Shown here: in pieces, positions 16,923-24,892 of the stretch
How positions within the stretch are numbered: position 1 is the first letter of the stretch
Layout: each line of letters opens with the position of its first letter
Origin: Thiolinea disciformis DSM 14473
GTDB taxonomy: Bacteria > Pseudomonadota > Gammaproteobacteria > Thiotrichales > Thiotrichaceae
NCBI RefSeq assembly: GCF_000371925.1
Contig: NZ_AQVE01000013.1
Coordinates: 35,131 to 99,130, forward strand
DNA length: 64,000 bases
Direction: 5' to 3'
Notes under the pieces: generated by a model
Database searches by the model: none
What the model was told of the DNA's origin: nothing
Seen by the model: only the letters and a program-made list of their open reading frames with translations
Translations under genes and position numbers: made by a program

Positions 16923-17495
16923 ATGCAAGCCATTAAAAACCAAGTGAGTCGCGAAGACTATCTAAAACTTGAAGACATTAGCACTGAAAAACACGAGTTC
17001 TATCAAGGGCAAGTGTTTGCGATGGCAGGTGGGACTTTTCAACATGCGCGTATTGGGTTAAACGTTACTACGGAACTTGCTGTACGCTTACGTGCTAAGC
17101 CCTGCCAGCCGATGAATAGTGATATGCGTATTGTTACCCCGTCAGGACTCAACACTTATCCTGATGCTTCCGTGTATTGTGGTAAACCAGAACTGACTGA
17201 TAATAATAAAACCCTGCTTAATCCGGTATTGATTATTGAGGTTTTGTCACCCAGCACACGTAGTTATGATCGGGGTGATAAATTTCATCATTACCGTTCT
17301 ATTCCCAGTTTGCGGGATTATTTGCTGATTGATTCTGAAACGATCTTAGTTGAACACTATCAACGAAAGGGAACTTATGAATGGAATTTGCATGAATATC
17401 GCCAATTGACTGATGTTTTAAGCTTAGTGTCGATTGAGCAGCAATTAACGGTTTCTGTGTTTTATGAAGGTGTTGAATTGTTAATATCTAGGTAA
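16923..17495 (+). CDS. Uma2 family nuclease-like protein (1)
   Basis: Uma2/DUF820 protein, 190 residues from the chosen start. The PD-(D/E)xK core is visible as YPDASVY, LIIEVLSPST and DKFHHYR. Members are presumed restriction-type endonucleases and occur in many copies in filamentous bacteria, but their biological role is unknown. The ATG with GGAGG 5 bases upstream is preferred over the ATG four codons earlier, which lies within that ribosome site. It faces a second, divergent-sequence Uma2 gene across 38 bases. Confidence 0.8.
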   Translation: MQAIKNQVSREDYLKLEDISTEKHEFYQGQVFAMAGGTFQHARIGLNVTTELAVRLRAKPCQPMNSDMRIVTPSGLNTYPDASVYCGKPELTDNNKTLLNPVLIIEVLSPSTRSYDRGDKFHHYRSIPSLRDYLLIDSETILVEHYQRKGTYEWNLHEYRQLTDVLSLVSIEQQLTVSVFYEGVELLISR

Positions 17496-17533
17496 GGCTA
17501 GGCGCTTGGTTTAAAAATGAAAAAGCAGCCCAT

Positions 17534-18091
17534 TTATGGTAATAAAAACTCATATAACTCATTCACTGCCATCGTTAAACCGACAGACTCCAGCGTAAAA
17601 CTTTGCCCTGTGACGAAATACTCCGCTTTCCATTCATTACGTTTGCGATAGATTTCCACCAGTGCCGTATCTTGTGAACACAACACATATTCTTGTAAAG
17701 AATCTAATAAGCGATAAGCCACTAGCTTCTCATAGCGATCAATGCGTGCAGTGCTCTCTGAAAGTACTTCAATAATCAAACAGGGCGCGGTATTGAAATA
17801 GCGATTAGTTTCTTCTGCGCAGGTTACATGCACATCAGGATAGTAAAAATGCTGCTCGCTCGCCGTTTGAATCCCAACTTTCATATCGCCTTGAAAGACT
17901 TCACAACCACTGCCGCGCAAATGAGTATCCAAACTGGTGGTTAAGTTACGGGTAAGACGATTATGGTTGCGACTCGCCCCCGCCATTGCATAAACCTGAC
18001 CATTCACATACTCATACTTCACTGCATCATCAGTATGATCATTTTCGCCTAAAAGGTAAGCGTCAGGGGATGTTCTATATGGTTCTTTCAT
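17534..18091 (-). CDS. Uma2 family nuclease-like protein (2)
   Basis: Second Uma2/DUF820 protein, 185 residues. Core motifs are YYPDVHV, LIIEVLSEST and EKLVAYR. It shares the fold but clearly differs in sequence from the neighbour, so this is not a recent tandem duplication. The ATG is preferred to a GTG two codons earlier because of the better ribosome-site spacing. Its start lies within the 3' end of the GNAT gene, suggesting coupled translation. Confidence 0.78.
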   Translation of the reverse strand: MKEPYRTSPDAYLLGENDHTDDAVKYEYVNGQVYAMAGASRNHNRLTRNLTTSLDTHLRGSGCEVFQGDMKVGIQTASEQHFYYPDVHVTCAEETNRYFNTAPCLIIEVLSESTARIDRYEKLVAYRLLDSLQEYVLCSQDTALVEIYRKRNEWKAEYFVTGQSFTLESVGLTMAVNELYEFLLP

Positions 18092-18605
18092 ACTCACTTC
18101 TCAATATCGAGTATATGTAGGTATCGAGAAACTGGCCTCGTACAAAAATAGAACCCCTAAGCACACCTTCTTTTGTGTAACCACATTTTATAGCTACTTT
18201 TTCCGATGCTTTATGTTCTGTTGGCATACAAATTTGGATGCGGTTAATCAGGTAGTTTTCAAATAAATACTGCGTAAGAATACTAACGGCTTCTGTAGCA
18301 ATACCTTTCTTTCTACTCTCTTGTGAGAATACAGAAAATCCCAATTCACGTGCCGATGAATAATGGGCAGTTAAAAAATGGCTAATGACCCCTAAGATAT
18401 TATTTTCTTGGTTGACTATGACAAACATTTCATTATTTTCAGTGGAAAATGAATTTAACTCAAATTCCCGCTTAAGGCTTGCTGGAGATTTTAAAAGGGA
18501 TCGAGCATGTTCACCTTTTAACTCTGAAGTATTGATGAGTTCAATAAGCTGCTCAAGCTCAAATGCGCGTACATGGCGAAGTGAAATTTCTTTACCTTTG
18601 ATCAA
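18075..18605 (-). CDS. GNAT family N-acetyltransferase (RimJ/RimL type)
   Basis: Acetyltransferase of 176 residues. LGFSVFSQESRKKGIATEAV is the acetyl-CoA-binding region, and the C-terminal ASEKVAIKCGYTKEGVLRG is typical of the RimJ/RimL group. The start is TTG with GAGGT 5 bases upstream; no in-frame ATG or GTG lies close. The target could be a protein N-terminus or a small molecule such as an antibiotic; not determinable here. It overlaps the following Uma2 gene. Confidence 0.8.
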   Translation of the reverse strand: MIKGKEISLRHVRAFELEQLIELINTSELKGEHARSLLKSPASLKREFELNSFSTENNEMFVIVNQENNILGVISHFLTAHYSSARELGFSVFSQESRKKGIATEAVSILTQYLFENYLINRIQICMPTEHKASEKVAIKCGYTKEGVLRGSIFVRGQFLDTYIYSILRSEYERTI

Positions 18606-18635
18606 ATCTGACCTCTTGATTTTATAAAATTTGAG

Positions 18636-18801
18636 TTAGGGCGTCTTGAGGTTTGCAAGTTGTTTGACTGCCATAGAAGTCAAAAACTCAATGATTTCAT
18701 ACTCAGCCAATGTGCTCTTGATTGAAATGAGCATTCAGGAGGATGCTTTCGATCTCTGCTTTTGTCTTCGACTTACAAAGAATGACCCCTCCAATTTCCA
18801 C
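18636..18801 (-). pseudogene. YciI-like protein remnant, truncated and frameshifted
   Basis: Two adjacent reading frames together spell the C-terminal half of a YCII-related protein: GGVILCKSKTKAEIESILL ... F in one frame, which then hits TGA, and LAEYEIIEFLTSM in the next frame, ending at TAA. The N-terminal half is missing, and the remnant begins exactly at the stop codon of the Cys-rich gene. This reads as a deletion that removed the start of the yciI-like gene plus a later one-base frameshift. Confidence 0.6.
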
Positions 18802-19049
18802 TAGAACGCCACCCGACCTTTTTGGTTGAGCGCTTTCACCCACCGTTCATTGACACTAAGCAAAGGCTCCTTTTCATCATCGATGTACTCATCGAGAGCT
18901 TGCTGCTCTGCTGGGGATAGGCTAAGAACTTTTGAGATGCAACCGCAACTGACAAGTTGCCCTAGGCAAAAAGGACAACGCTCCTTAGTACAGAAAGTTT
19001 CATGCAATTCGCCTTGCGAGCAGCCACAGTCATTACATGTGTTCGACAT
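18801..19049 (-). CDS. Small Cys-rich, probably zinc-binding protein
   Basis: Eighty-two residues with CNDCGC, ERCPFCLGQL and SCGC knots that would bind one or two zinc ions. GAGGAACT precedes the ATG. From memory of similar cassette-borne proteins, a longer form continues past the KGR motif into a second Cys pair; this one stops at KGRVAF, right where the YciI-like remnant begins, so it may be a 3' truncation. An attC site lies immediately upstream, making it a likely integron cassette gene. Function unknown. Confidence 0.6.
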   Translation of the reverse strand: MSNTCNDCGCSQGELHETFCTKERCPFCLGQLVSCGCISKVLSLSPAEQQALDEYIDDEKEPLLSVNERWVKALNQKGRVAF

Positions 19050-19066
19050 AGTTCCTCACTCCGAAA

Positions 19067-19189
19067 ACCTAACGTAAAGCTAAGGGGCGACCTGTCACAT
19101 ACATTTAGCAAAGGCACTGAAGCCGGAAAAATAACAAGCTTTCAAAACCATCACGATAAGGCGCGTCCTGCTTGAGCGTAATGTTAGAT
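19067..19189 (-). repeat. Integron-type attC recombination site
   Basis: Read on the minus strand the site opens with ATCTAAC (R'' box, RYYYAAC), continues ATTACGCTCAAGCAGGACGCG, and closes with CCCCTTAGCTTTACGTTAGGT, ending in a GTTAGGT R' box (GTTRRRY). The two ends are imperfect inverted repeats and the 123-base length is within the attC range. The stop codon of the DUF4279 gene lies inside the R'' box and the Cys-rich gene begins 18 bases after the R' box, exactly the layout of cassettes in an array. Confidence 0.7.
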
Positions 19190-19606
19190 ATGGTGGTCAT
19201 AATCATCCACATAGTAAAAATCAAGAGCGAATGCCAAACCAAGTTGAGCTGCTTGTCGAACTTGTTCTCGGTTGAAGTGCACACCATGCCCACTTGCTGG
19301 GAAATATCCAACACACTGGAGAGTCAGATCATACTCAACCCAGAGTAGACGGAGAGCCTCGGCTTTAAGAGACAAGTATAGAAATAAATTTTGAACATGC
19401 ATCTCAAGTGGCTGCTTATCATTCAATCCGCTACTCAAGCGCCAACTCATGAACTTATAGGGTTTGCCATTTTGCGGATTTATGTCACCTACGTTCCAAG
19501 CCTCGGAGGGTTTTGTCCTCATAATTTCGGTAACTTGCTCATGCGTTCCTGGACCGGAAATGTGAAAGTAAGCGTATTCGCGCTTAGTAAGTGGTGGTGA
19601 TGTCAT
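19184..19606 (-). CDS. DUF4279 domain protein
   Basis: Protein of 140 residues. YAYFHISGPGTHEQVTEIM near the start and the SGLNDKQPLEMH segment around residue 60 match DUF4279, a family of small cytosolic proteins frequent in mobile regions and in immunity-like gene sets; no biochemical role is known. Its TAA is part of the R'' box of the attC site, so it looks like a genuine gene cassette. Confidence 0.7.
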   Translation of the reverse strand: MTSPPLTKREYAYFHISGPGTHEQVTEIMRTKPSEAWNVGDINPQNGKPYKFMSWRLSSGLNDKQPLEMHVQNLFLYLSLKAEALRLLWVEYDLTLQCVGYFPASGHGVHFNREQVRQAAQLGLAFALDFYYVDDYDHHI

Positions 19607-19811
19607 AAATAACCTCTAATAGTCTATTAAGCGGAATTTCGGTATAACATATTCTCCTAGAGGTGGTGCATTAGATGTGTTGAAATTTACAGAACTTGCT
19701 ACTTCCAAGCTTTTGCATAGTAAGATTCGGAAGGTAATAGACGAAAAGCATTTCAACTTATTAAATGCACTATCAGTACTATTTAGTTCATTTGTTGTGA
19801 TCGGTCACGTA

Positions 19812-20282
19812 TTAGCGCACCGTGAACGACCAATAAACTATCCCTTTGGGCAAATAATTGTAACCCCTATTTGTTGCCAGCAAAGGAAAACCCGTCTCTT
19901 TAAACGCGATCAATTTGGTGATGCTTTTTTTTTGATCCCCGTCAATGCCTGAGTCAAGGTGCAATGCAGAAGTACCCCAGATGAAATGTACAGTTTCCAC
20001 AAGTCGATCTCGTGGCACGAGCATACGGACATAGGATTTTTCAATGTAAGGCTTTTCATCAGAGGGTTTGTAAAGTTCGATCTCATAGAAGTCACGTACT
20101 GTAGGCGTGAGGCCAATCAAATGACACCAATCAGGTCCATGAGTACCTCCGGTAATTAGGGCATGAGCGGCAAGCTCGTCTATCTTAGTTGCCGTCATAT
20201 GATTTGCAACAGATGCCCGAAACGACAGCCGCGCTAGTTCTTTAGCCTCGTCAAAAGTTCTACGGAAATACTGATGTTTCAT
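19812..20282 (-). CDS. Hypothetical cassette-like protein
   Basis: No family recognised. The 156-residue protein starts with a helical, charged segment and has later beta-type stretches (FYEIELY, YVRMLVP). The ATG preceded by AGGTG is preferred to a GTG two codons earlier. An R'-like box lies directly upstream, as expected for the first cassette of an array. The 205 bases between it and the DUF4279 gene show no second clear attC. Confidence 0.55.
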   Translation of the reverse strand: MKHQYFRRTFDEAKELARLSFRASVANHMTATKIDELAAHALITGGTHGPDWCHLIGLTPTVRDFYEIELYKPSDEKPYIEKSYVRMLVPRDRLVETVHFIWGTSALHLDSGIDGDQKKSITKLIAFKETGFPLLATNRGYNYLPKGIVYWSFTVR

Positions 20283-20286
20283 GTTC

Positions 20287-20293
20287 ACCTAAC
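20287..20293 (-). other. R'-type core site (GTTAGGT) at the edge of the accessory block
   Basis: On the minus strand GTTAGGT matches GTTRRRY and lies 4 bases before the first cassette-like ATG. It is identical to the R' box of the attC site. It may mark the point where cassettes entered next to the ACT-domain gene. No integrase gene or full attI is seen. Confidence 0.4.
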
Positions 20294-20316
20294 GTTATTT
20301 TATAGCAACGTTGAGA

Positions 20317-20697
20317 TCAGTTCGGAAATTGATAGCCAGCATGTTCCAAGGCTGATTTCGCAGCCTCAAGATTATTGGCCTTCACCAAAATATAATCGGT
20401 ATCAAAGGTCGAAATGGCGAAAATGCTAATGTTTGTCTCTGCTAACACCTTGGAAATAGCGGCTAAAACGCCTGTTAAAGAAAAATCTAAAGGCCCTAAG
20501 ACTTTGATACATGACCACGAGGTTTCGGTTTTATCCGCTGCTAATGGCACATCTGCGGGACAGACAATCGATAATTCATCTGAGCTACGACTAATGCTAT
20601 AAAAACTACTGCTTAGTACCGCTGGTGGAATGGGCGTTGTTGGCTTAAAGCGGTGGACGGAAAATGCGGGTTCGAGAATGCTGAGATTGAGCGTCAT
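20317..20697 (-). CDS. ACT domain-containing protein
   Basis: Protein of 126 residues with a CASTOR-like ACT region in its second half: LGPLDFSLTGVLAAISKVLAE followed by ISIFAISTFDTDYILV. Stand-alone ACT proteins of this type are small ligand (often amino acid) sensors. It overlaps the araC-type gene by 4 bases and is the last gene of the polyol operon, so it may modulate that system, but a metabolic link is not shown. It could equally be a passenger gene. Confidence 0.78.
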   Translation of the reverse strand: MTLNLSILEPAFSVHRFKPTTPIPPAVLSSSFYSISRSSDELSIVCPADVPLAADKTETSWSCIKVLGPLDFSLTGVLAAISKVLAETNISIFAISTFDTDYILVKANNLEAAKSALEHAGYQFPN

Positions 20698-21653
20698 AGT
20701 GCTTGCAAATGTTGTGACAAATTACTTTTAGTTAAACGGATTTCACTTTGGCGGCGGAATTCGCTGGGCGTCATGCCCTTTAGTTCCATAAAGCGGCGAT
20801 TGAAATTGGCGATATTATTGAAACCAACATTATAGCAAATCGTACTGACATATTGATCGGTTTCCATTAGCAATTGGCAGGCACGATTGATACGTAGACG
20901 ATTGACGAAATCGGTGAACGTATTACCAGTCGCACGGCGAAAGGAGCGTGACAAGCGACTTTCGGTCATGCCTAATTGCTTTGCGATATCAGCAAGGCTG
21001 AACGGCGTGGAGTAATTGGCGCTTAGAAAATCGACGACGCTGCTAATTTGTTGCAAAGAAGCATCATCATCAAAGCTTTGCAATTGCACGCTAGATAATA
21101 AGCGGTAGTCATTGTGCTGGGATAATTCAGCGATTAATTCCAGAAAAGCTGCGAAGCGTTGTAAACCACAGTTTTGCTTGATGTAAAGCATGTGTTGGTG
21201 TGCACGCTCACTTAAACCCATAAATTCAATGCCGTGGCGTGCACGCTCCAAGAGTGGCAGAGCTTCGCGCAGCTCAGGCAACAACTCACTGGCTTTGCGT
21301 AAAGGTTCATCAGGGAATTGCAACACCATATCACGTACTGCAACCCCTGATTCCGGTAAATTGGTTGAGATCCAATTGTGGGGAAGGCGCGGGCCGGTGA
21401 GCACTAAATGCCCCGGCTCAAAGCGCCCAATATAATCACCAACGAATACTTTTCCGCTGGTTTCGACGATGAGATGCAGCTCATATTCTTCATGATAATG
21501 CCAACGAATCAAAGGGTTGGGAGCACCATGCTCTAGGCAACGAATATACCCATAAGTACCTTCTGGCTCATAACCTAAAACGGGATCGCGCTGAAAATCA
21601 TATTCCAATTCAGGACTACGGGGGTTGTTAGGTTGTCGTGCTAAGCGTCCCAT
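20694..21653 (-). CDS. AraC family transcriptional regulator of polyol operon
   Basis: Regulator of 319 residues. The N-terminal cupin carries HYHEEYELHLIVE, typical of sugar-sensing AraC proteins, and the C-terminal double helix-turn-helix begins near residue 215 (FSLADIAKQLGMTESRLSRSFRRATG) with the family end signature GFNNIANFNRRFMELKGMTPSEFR. GGGAGG lies 5 bases before the ATG. Located within the polyol operon between the SDR and ACT genes, it is most likely the local activator responding to a sugar alcohol, as MtlR-type regulators do. Confidence 0.88.
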   Translation of the reverse strand: MGRLARQPNNPRSPELEYDFQRDPVLGYEPEGTYGYIRCLEHGAPNPLIRWHYHEEYELHLIVETSGKVFVGDYIGRFEPGHLVLTGPRLPHNWISTNLPESGVAVRDMVLQFPDEPLRKASELLPELREALPLLERARHGIEFMGLSERAHQHMLYIKQNCGLQRFAAFLELIAELSQHNDYRLLSSVQLQSFDDDASLQQISSVVDFLSANYSTPFSLADIAKQLGMTESRLSRSFRRATGNTFTDFVNRLRINRACQLLMETDQYVSTICYNVGFNNIANFNRRFMELKGMTPSEFRRQSEIRLTKSNLSQHLQAL

Positions 21654-21663
21654 CTGGCCTCCC

Positions 21664-22452
21664 CTAGGACATTACATTGCCACCATCAACATTGAGGGTT
21701 TGAGCTGTAATATACGCTGATTCATCACTCGCAAGAAATACCGCTGCGCCAGCTATATCTTTGGGATTACCCATGCGTCCCAAGGGTACTGCTTTGCCCA
21801 CAGCGATTTTCTTTTCACCCAATGGCAAACCTTCATAACGTGCAAATAAGCTATCGACATGCGCCCACATCGGCGTATCAATCACCCCAGGGGAAATTGC
21901 ATTGACGCGAATTTGATGCGGTGCCATGGCTAAGGCAGCGGATTGGGTATAACTAATCACCGCTGCTTTAGAAGCACAATAATGAGAAACCAGCGATTCG
22001 CCACGGCGACCGGCTTGAGAGGCTAGATTAATAATACTGCCGGTTTTGCCTGCGTCGACTAAGCCTTGTAGTACGGCTTGCATGGTAAAAAACATACCTT
22101 TTACATTCACGGCAAACAGTTTGTCATACATCGCTTCATTGGATTCCAATAAGGGCGCCATGTCGAAAATGGCGGCATTATTGAACAGCACATCTATCGT
22201 GCCATGTGCTTTATTGGTTTGTTGTACAAAGTCTCTTACTTGTGTGACGGAAGTGACATTCAATGCAGTGTAATGCAATTGTTGTGGAAAGCGTTGTTGC
22301 AAAGCAGCCAGTTCTGCACTGGCTTGTGCCGTCAAATCGACTGCACTGCAGCATGCTCCTTCTTGTAAATAAGCTTCGGTGACAGCAAGTCCTATGCCGC
22401 CATTTGCGCCCGTAATGAGCGCATGTCTGCCAGTTAAACGTAGTGCGTTCAT
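21664..22452 (-). CDS. SDR family polyol (sorbitol/galactitol-type) dehydrogenase
   Basis: Classical short-chain dehydrogenase of 262 residues. TGANGGIG at 14-21 binds NAD, NNAA is near 91, and the catalytic set is S145, Y158 and K162. The end NVDGGNVMS is typical of SmoS/sorbitol dehydrogenases. It would oxidise an imported hexitol to a ketose. Its start overlaps the mannitol dehydrogenase stop by 4 bases, and the araC gene follows 10 bases after. Exact substrate (sorbitol, galactitol or other) is not fixed by sequence. Confidence 0.85.
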   Translation of the reverse strand: MNALRLTGRHALITGANGGIGLAVTEAYLQEGACCSAVDLTAQASAELAALQQRFPQQLHYTALNVTSVTQVRDFVQQTNKAHGTIDVLFNNAAIFDMAPLLESNEAMYDKLFAVNVKGMFFTMQAVLQGLVDAGKTGSIINLASQAGRRGESLVSHYCASKAAVISYTQSAALAMAPHQIRVNAISPGVIDTPMWAHVDSLFARYEGLPLGEKKIAVGKAVPLGRMGNPKDIAGAAVFLASDESAYITAQTLNVDGGNVMS

Positions 22453-23840
22453 GCTTTGTTACTCATAAAGTCGTGGATACGTTGGGTCGCTTTCTGTAAG
22501 GCGGCCACTAAACGCTCATCGCCTGCCACCGTGCCAAATAGCAAGCGCTCATTGGCAAAGGTGGCGATGGGATCAGCAGCGCTACAAATAGCTTGTGCTA
22601 CGGCAGTTGGCATGGCCTGATCTTCGTACTGAAATGAAATTTCACCGCGTTGTTGGCGTTTTAAAAATGCTAGGAATAGGGCAGGTAGCATAGCGACCGA
22701 ATCAATACTGCGATTCGCAGCCAAGGATTCACGGATGGTGGGTTGAATAAAGCCGGGGATTTTAGAGAAACCATCCATGGCAACGCGCTGATTCGTATCT
22801 TTGACGTTTGGATTGCCGAAGCGATCCAAGACCACATCACGGTATCTCGGTAAATCAACAGGACTAGGCTGATCAGGCTTATTTAGGCAAGGAATCGTAT
22901 CATTGGTGACATAGTCATAGGCCATCTGACGAATGTCTGGATCGTGCGTACCTTCGTGAATATACGTATAGCCGCGCAAGGTGCCAGCCCATGCAATACA
23001 ACTGTGGGTCGCATTGAGGAGCCGAATCTTGGCTTCTTCATAAGGCATGACATCCGGCACCATTTCCACGCCGACCTTTTCCCATGCAGGGCGACCCGCA
23101 ATGAAATGATCTTCCACCACCCATTGAATAAATGATTCACCCATCAGGGCAGCAGGATCGTCTCGGCCAGTGGCTTCCAATACCCGCGCGCGTACATCCG
23201 GCGTAGGGCGCGGGGTAATACGATCCACCATAGAATTGGGGGCGTTGGTGTTTTGGTTTACCCAAGCCAATAAATCAGTGGCGCCACGTTTTTCTAAAAA
23301 TTGCTGAAAGCCGTGATAAAAGCGCTCACCATTACTGCGTAGGTTATCGCAGTTCATTAAGCTTACCGCACCTGCATTATTCGCTTTACGCGCTGTCAAA
23401 AGCTTCGCTAAAGCGCCATAAATCGTGCTATGTGCTCCGGCGATGTCATGACGCAAATCGGCAAAGCTTTCATCCAACTGATGATGCGCATCAAGATAAT
23501 AACCCGCCTCAGTCACCGTGAAAGAAATAATGCGTGTATGGGGATCAGCCGCTACCTTGCTCAAACCGTGCAACTGATCATCCCAAGTAATGACTTGCTT
23601 AATCGCAGTGATCCACTGGTAGTTGCGCTCACCTTCAGGCGAGACAGTTTCCAAGGTATAAGCACCGTTTTGCTCTTGTAAAGCGCTGATAGTGTCGAGC
23701 ATATCAGGACGAATATTGCCACCGATAATTTGCCACGATTTATCACCTTGGTCATGCAAAGCTTGCATATACACGGCTTGATGGGCGCGATGGAAAGAGC
23801 CTAAACCAAGGTGTAATTGGGTGTAAACAGGGGTGATCAT
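22449..23840 (-). CDS. mtlK: Mannitol 2-dehydrogenase family protein
   Basis: Long-chain polyol dehydrogenase of 463 residues. HLGLGSFHRAHQAVYM at the N-terminus is the coenzyme-binding opening, and KIRLLNATHSCIAW near residue 275 carries the catalytic Lys-Asn-His set of the polyol-specific long-chain group. It would oxidise D-mannitol (or arabinitol) to D-fructose (or xylulose). It overlaps both neighbours by 4 bases, indicating tight translational coupling. Fructuronate reductase is a relative, but the polyol transporter context favours mannitol dehydrogenase. Confidence 0.88.
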   Translation of the reverse strand: MITPVYTQLHLGLGSFHRAHQAVYMQALHDQGDKSWQIIGGNIRPDMLDTISALQEQNGAYTLETVSPEGERNYQWITAIKQVITWDDQLHGLSKVAADPHTRIISFTVTEAGYYLDAHHQLDESFADLRHDIAGAHSTIYGALAKLLTARKANNAGAVSLMNCDNLRSNGERFYHGFQQFLEKRGATDLLAWVNQNTNAPNSMVDRITPRPTPDVRARVLEATGRDDPAALMGESFIQWVVEDHFIAGRPAWEKVGVEMVPDVMPYEEAKIRLLNATHSCIAWAGTLRGYTYIHEGTHDPDIRQMAYDYVTNDTIPCLNKPDQPSPVDLPRYRDVVLDRFGNPNVKDTNQRVAMDGFSKIPGFIQPTIRESLAANRSIDSVAMLPALFLAFLKRQQRGEISFQYEDQAMPTAVAQAICSAADPIATFANERLLFGTVAGDERLVAALQKATQRIHDFMSNKA

Positions 23841-24877
23841 GCTGCCGCTCCCGCTACTTTAGTAATGGAGATAATCGATTTGCCATTCGCATCAAAGTAA
23901 TGCAGATGCTGAGGATCAAACTGTATGCCCACTGCATCGCCTACTTGGTGGGTAGTACGCTCATATTGGCGCACAATCAACAGGGTATTATTACCGAGAT
24001 TGACGTGAACGAGGGTTTCGTTACCTAAGGCTTCAATGAGTTCGATAGTGCCGCGCAGTTTGCCCAGCTGAGGATCATGGGTAAGAACTAAATGCTCGGG
24101 ACGTATACCCACTTCATCGGCATTACCGGTTTGTGAAAATTGGTTGGCAGGTAGCACATTCATCTGTGGCATACCGATAAATTGGGCAACAAAGCGATTG
24201 GCCGGACTATCGTATAGCTCTAAGGGTGTCCCCACTTGCTCAATCATACCGTCACGTAACACCACTACGCGATCTGCCAAGGTCATGGCTTCCACTTGAT
24301 CGTGGGTGACATAAATCGTGGTTGCACCCAATTCGCGATGCAATTTAGCGATTTCTACCCGAGTTTGTCCGCGCAACGCCGCATCTAGGTTGGATAAAGG
24401 TTCATCGAATAAGAATACCTTGGGTTGACGTACAATCGCGCGTCCAATAGCCACCCGTTGCCGTTGACCACCGGATAAGGCTTTGGGAGTGCGTTGTAAA
24501 TAAGCCGTTAAATTGAGCTTTTCCGCCGCTTTGCTGACCTTCTCTTTAATCACCTCAGGTGCGACTTTCGCCAAGCGCAAAGCAAAGGACATATTTTCTT
24601 CCACGGTCATATGCGGATAGAGTGCATAGGACTGGAACACCATGGCGAGATCACGCTGTGATGAAGGTGCGTCGGTGATGTCTTTGCCATCTAACATTAG
24701 TTTGCCACCATTAATGGTTTCCAAGCCCGCAATCATGCGTAGTAGGGTCGATTTACCACAGCCAGAAGGGCCGACGAAAACAATGAACTCACCTTTCTCA
24801 ATCGCCAAGTCGACACCTTTGATGGCACGGAGTTTGCCGTAAAATTTCTCGACGCCTTTTAATGCTAAAAATGCCAT
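23837..24877 (-). CDS. smoK: Sugar-alcohol ABC transporter ATP-binding protein (SmoK/UgpC type)
   Basis: ATPase of 346 residues of the carbohydrate CUT1 group. Walker A GPSGCGKST is at 36-44, the signature is LSGGQRQRVAIGRA, Walker B is VFLFDEPLSNLD, and the C-terminal third is the TOBE/OB domain of MalK-like proteins (GIRPEHLVL). It follows the two permease genes and precedes mtlK with a 4-base overlap. The extra domain allows regulation or sharing between importers, as known for MalK/UgpC. Confidence 0.9.
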   Translation of the reverse strand: MAFLALKGVEKFYGKLRAIKGVDLAIEKGEFIVFVGPSGCGKSTLLRMIAGLETINGGKLMLDGKDITDAPSSQRDLAMVFQSYALYPHMTVEENMSFALRLAKVAPEVIKEKVSKAAEKLNLTAYLQRTPKALSGGQRQRVAIGRAIVRQPKVFLFDEPLSNLDAALRGQTRVEIAKLHRELGATTIYVTHDQVEAMTLADRVVVLRDGMIEQVGTPLELYDSPANRFVAQFIGMPQMNVLPANQFSQTGNADEVGIRPEHLVLTHDPQLGKLRGTIELIEALGNETLVHVNLGNNTLLIVRQYERTTHQVGDAVGIQFDPQHLHYFDANGKSIISITKVAGAAA

Positions 24878-24892
24878 AACGTATTCCTTCCT

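Noticed and set aside
18605..18641. Possible second attC-like pair (CCCTAAC and GTCAGAT on the minus strand) before the GNAT gene
   Set aside because: Both boxes break the consensus by one base and the spacing is too short for an attC; the region is a weak AT-rich palindrome instead.
19607..19811. Search for another attC between the two cassette-like genes
   Set aside because: No paired RYYYAAC / GTTRRRY boxes found; any site would be strongly degenerate.
19677..19952. Plus-strand frame of 91 codons
   Set aside because: Overlaps the 3' end of the minus-strand cassette-like gene and lacks a ribosome site or recognisable features.
15280..20293. CRISPR array or prophage/transposase genes in the accessory block
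   Set aside because: No regular spaced repeats, transposase, integrase or phage structural genes were seen on either strand.
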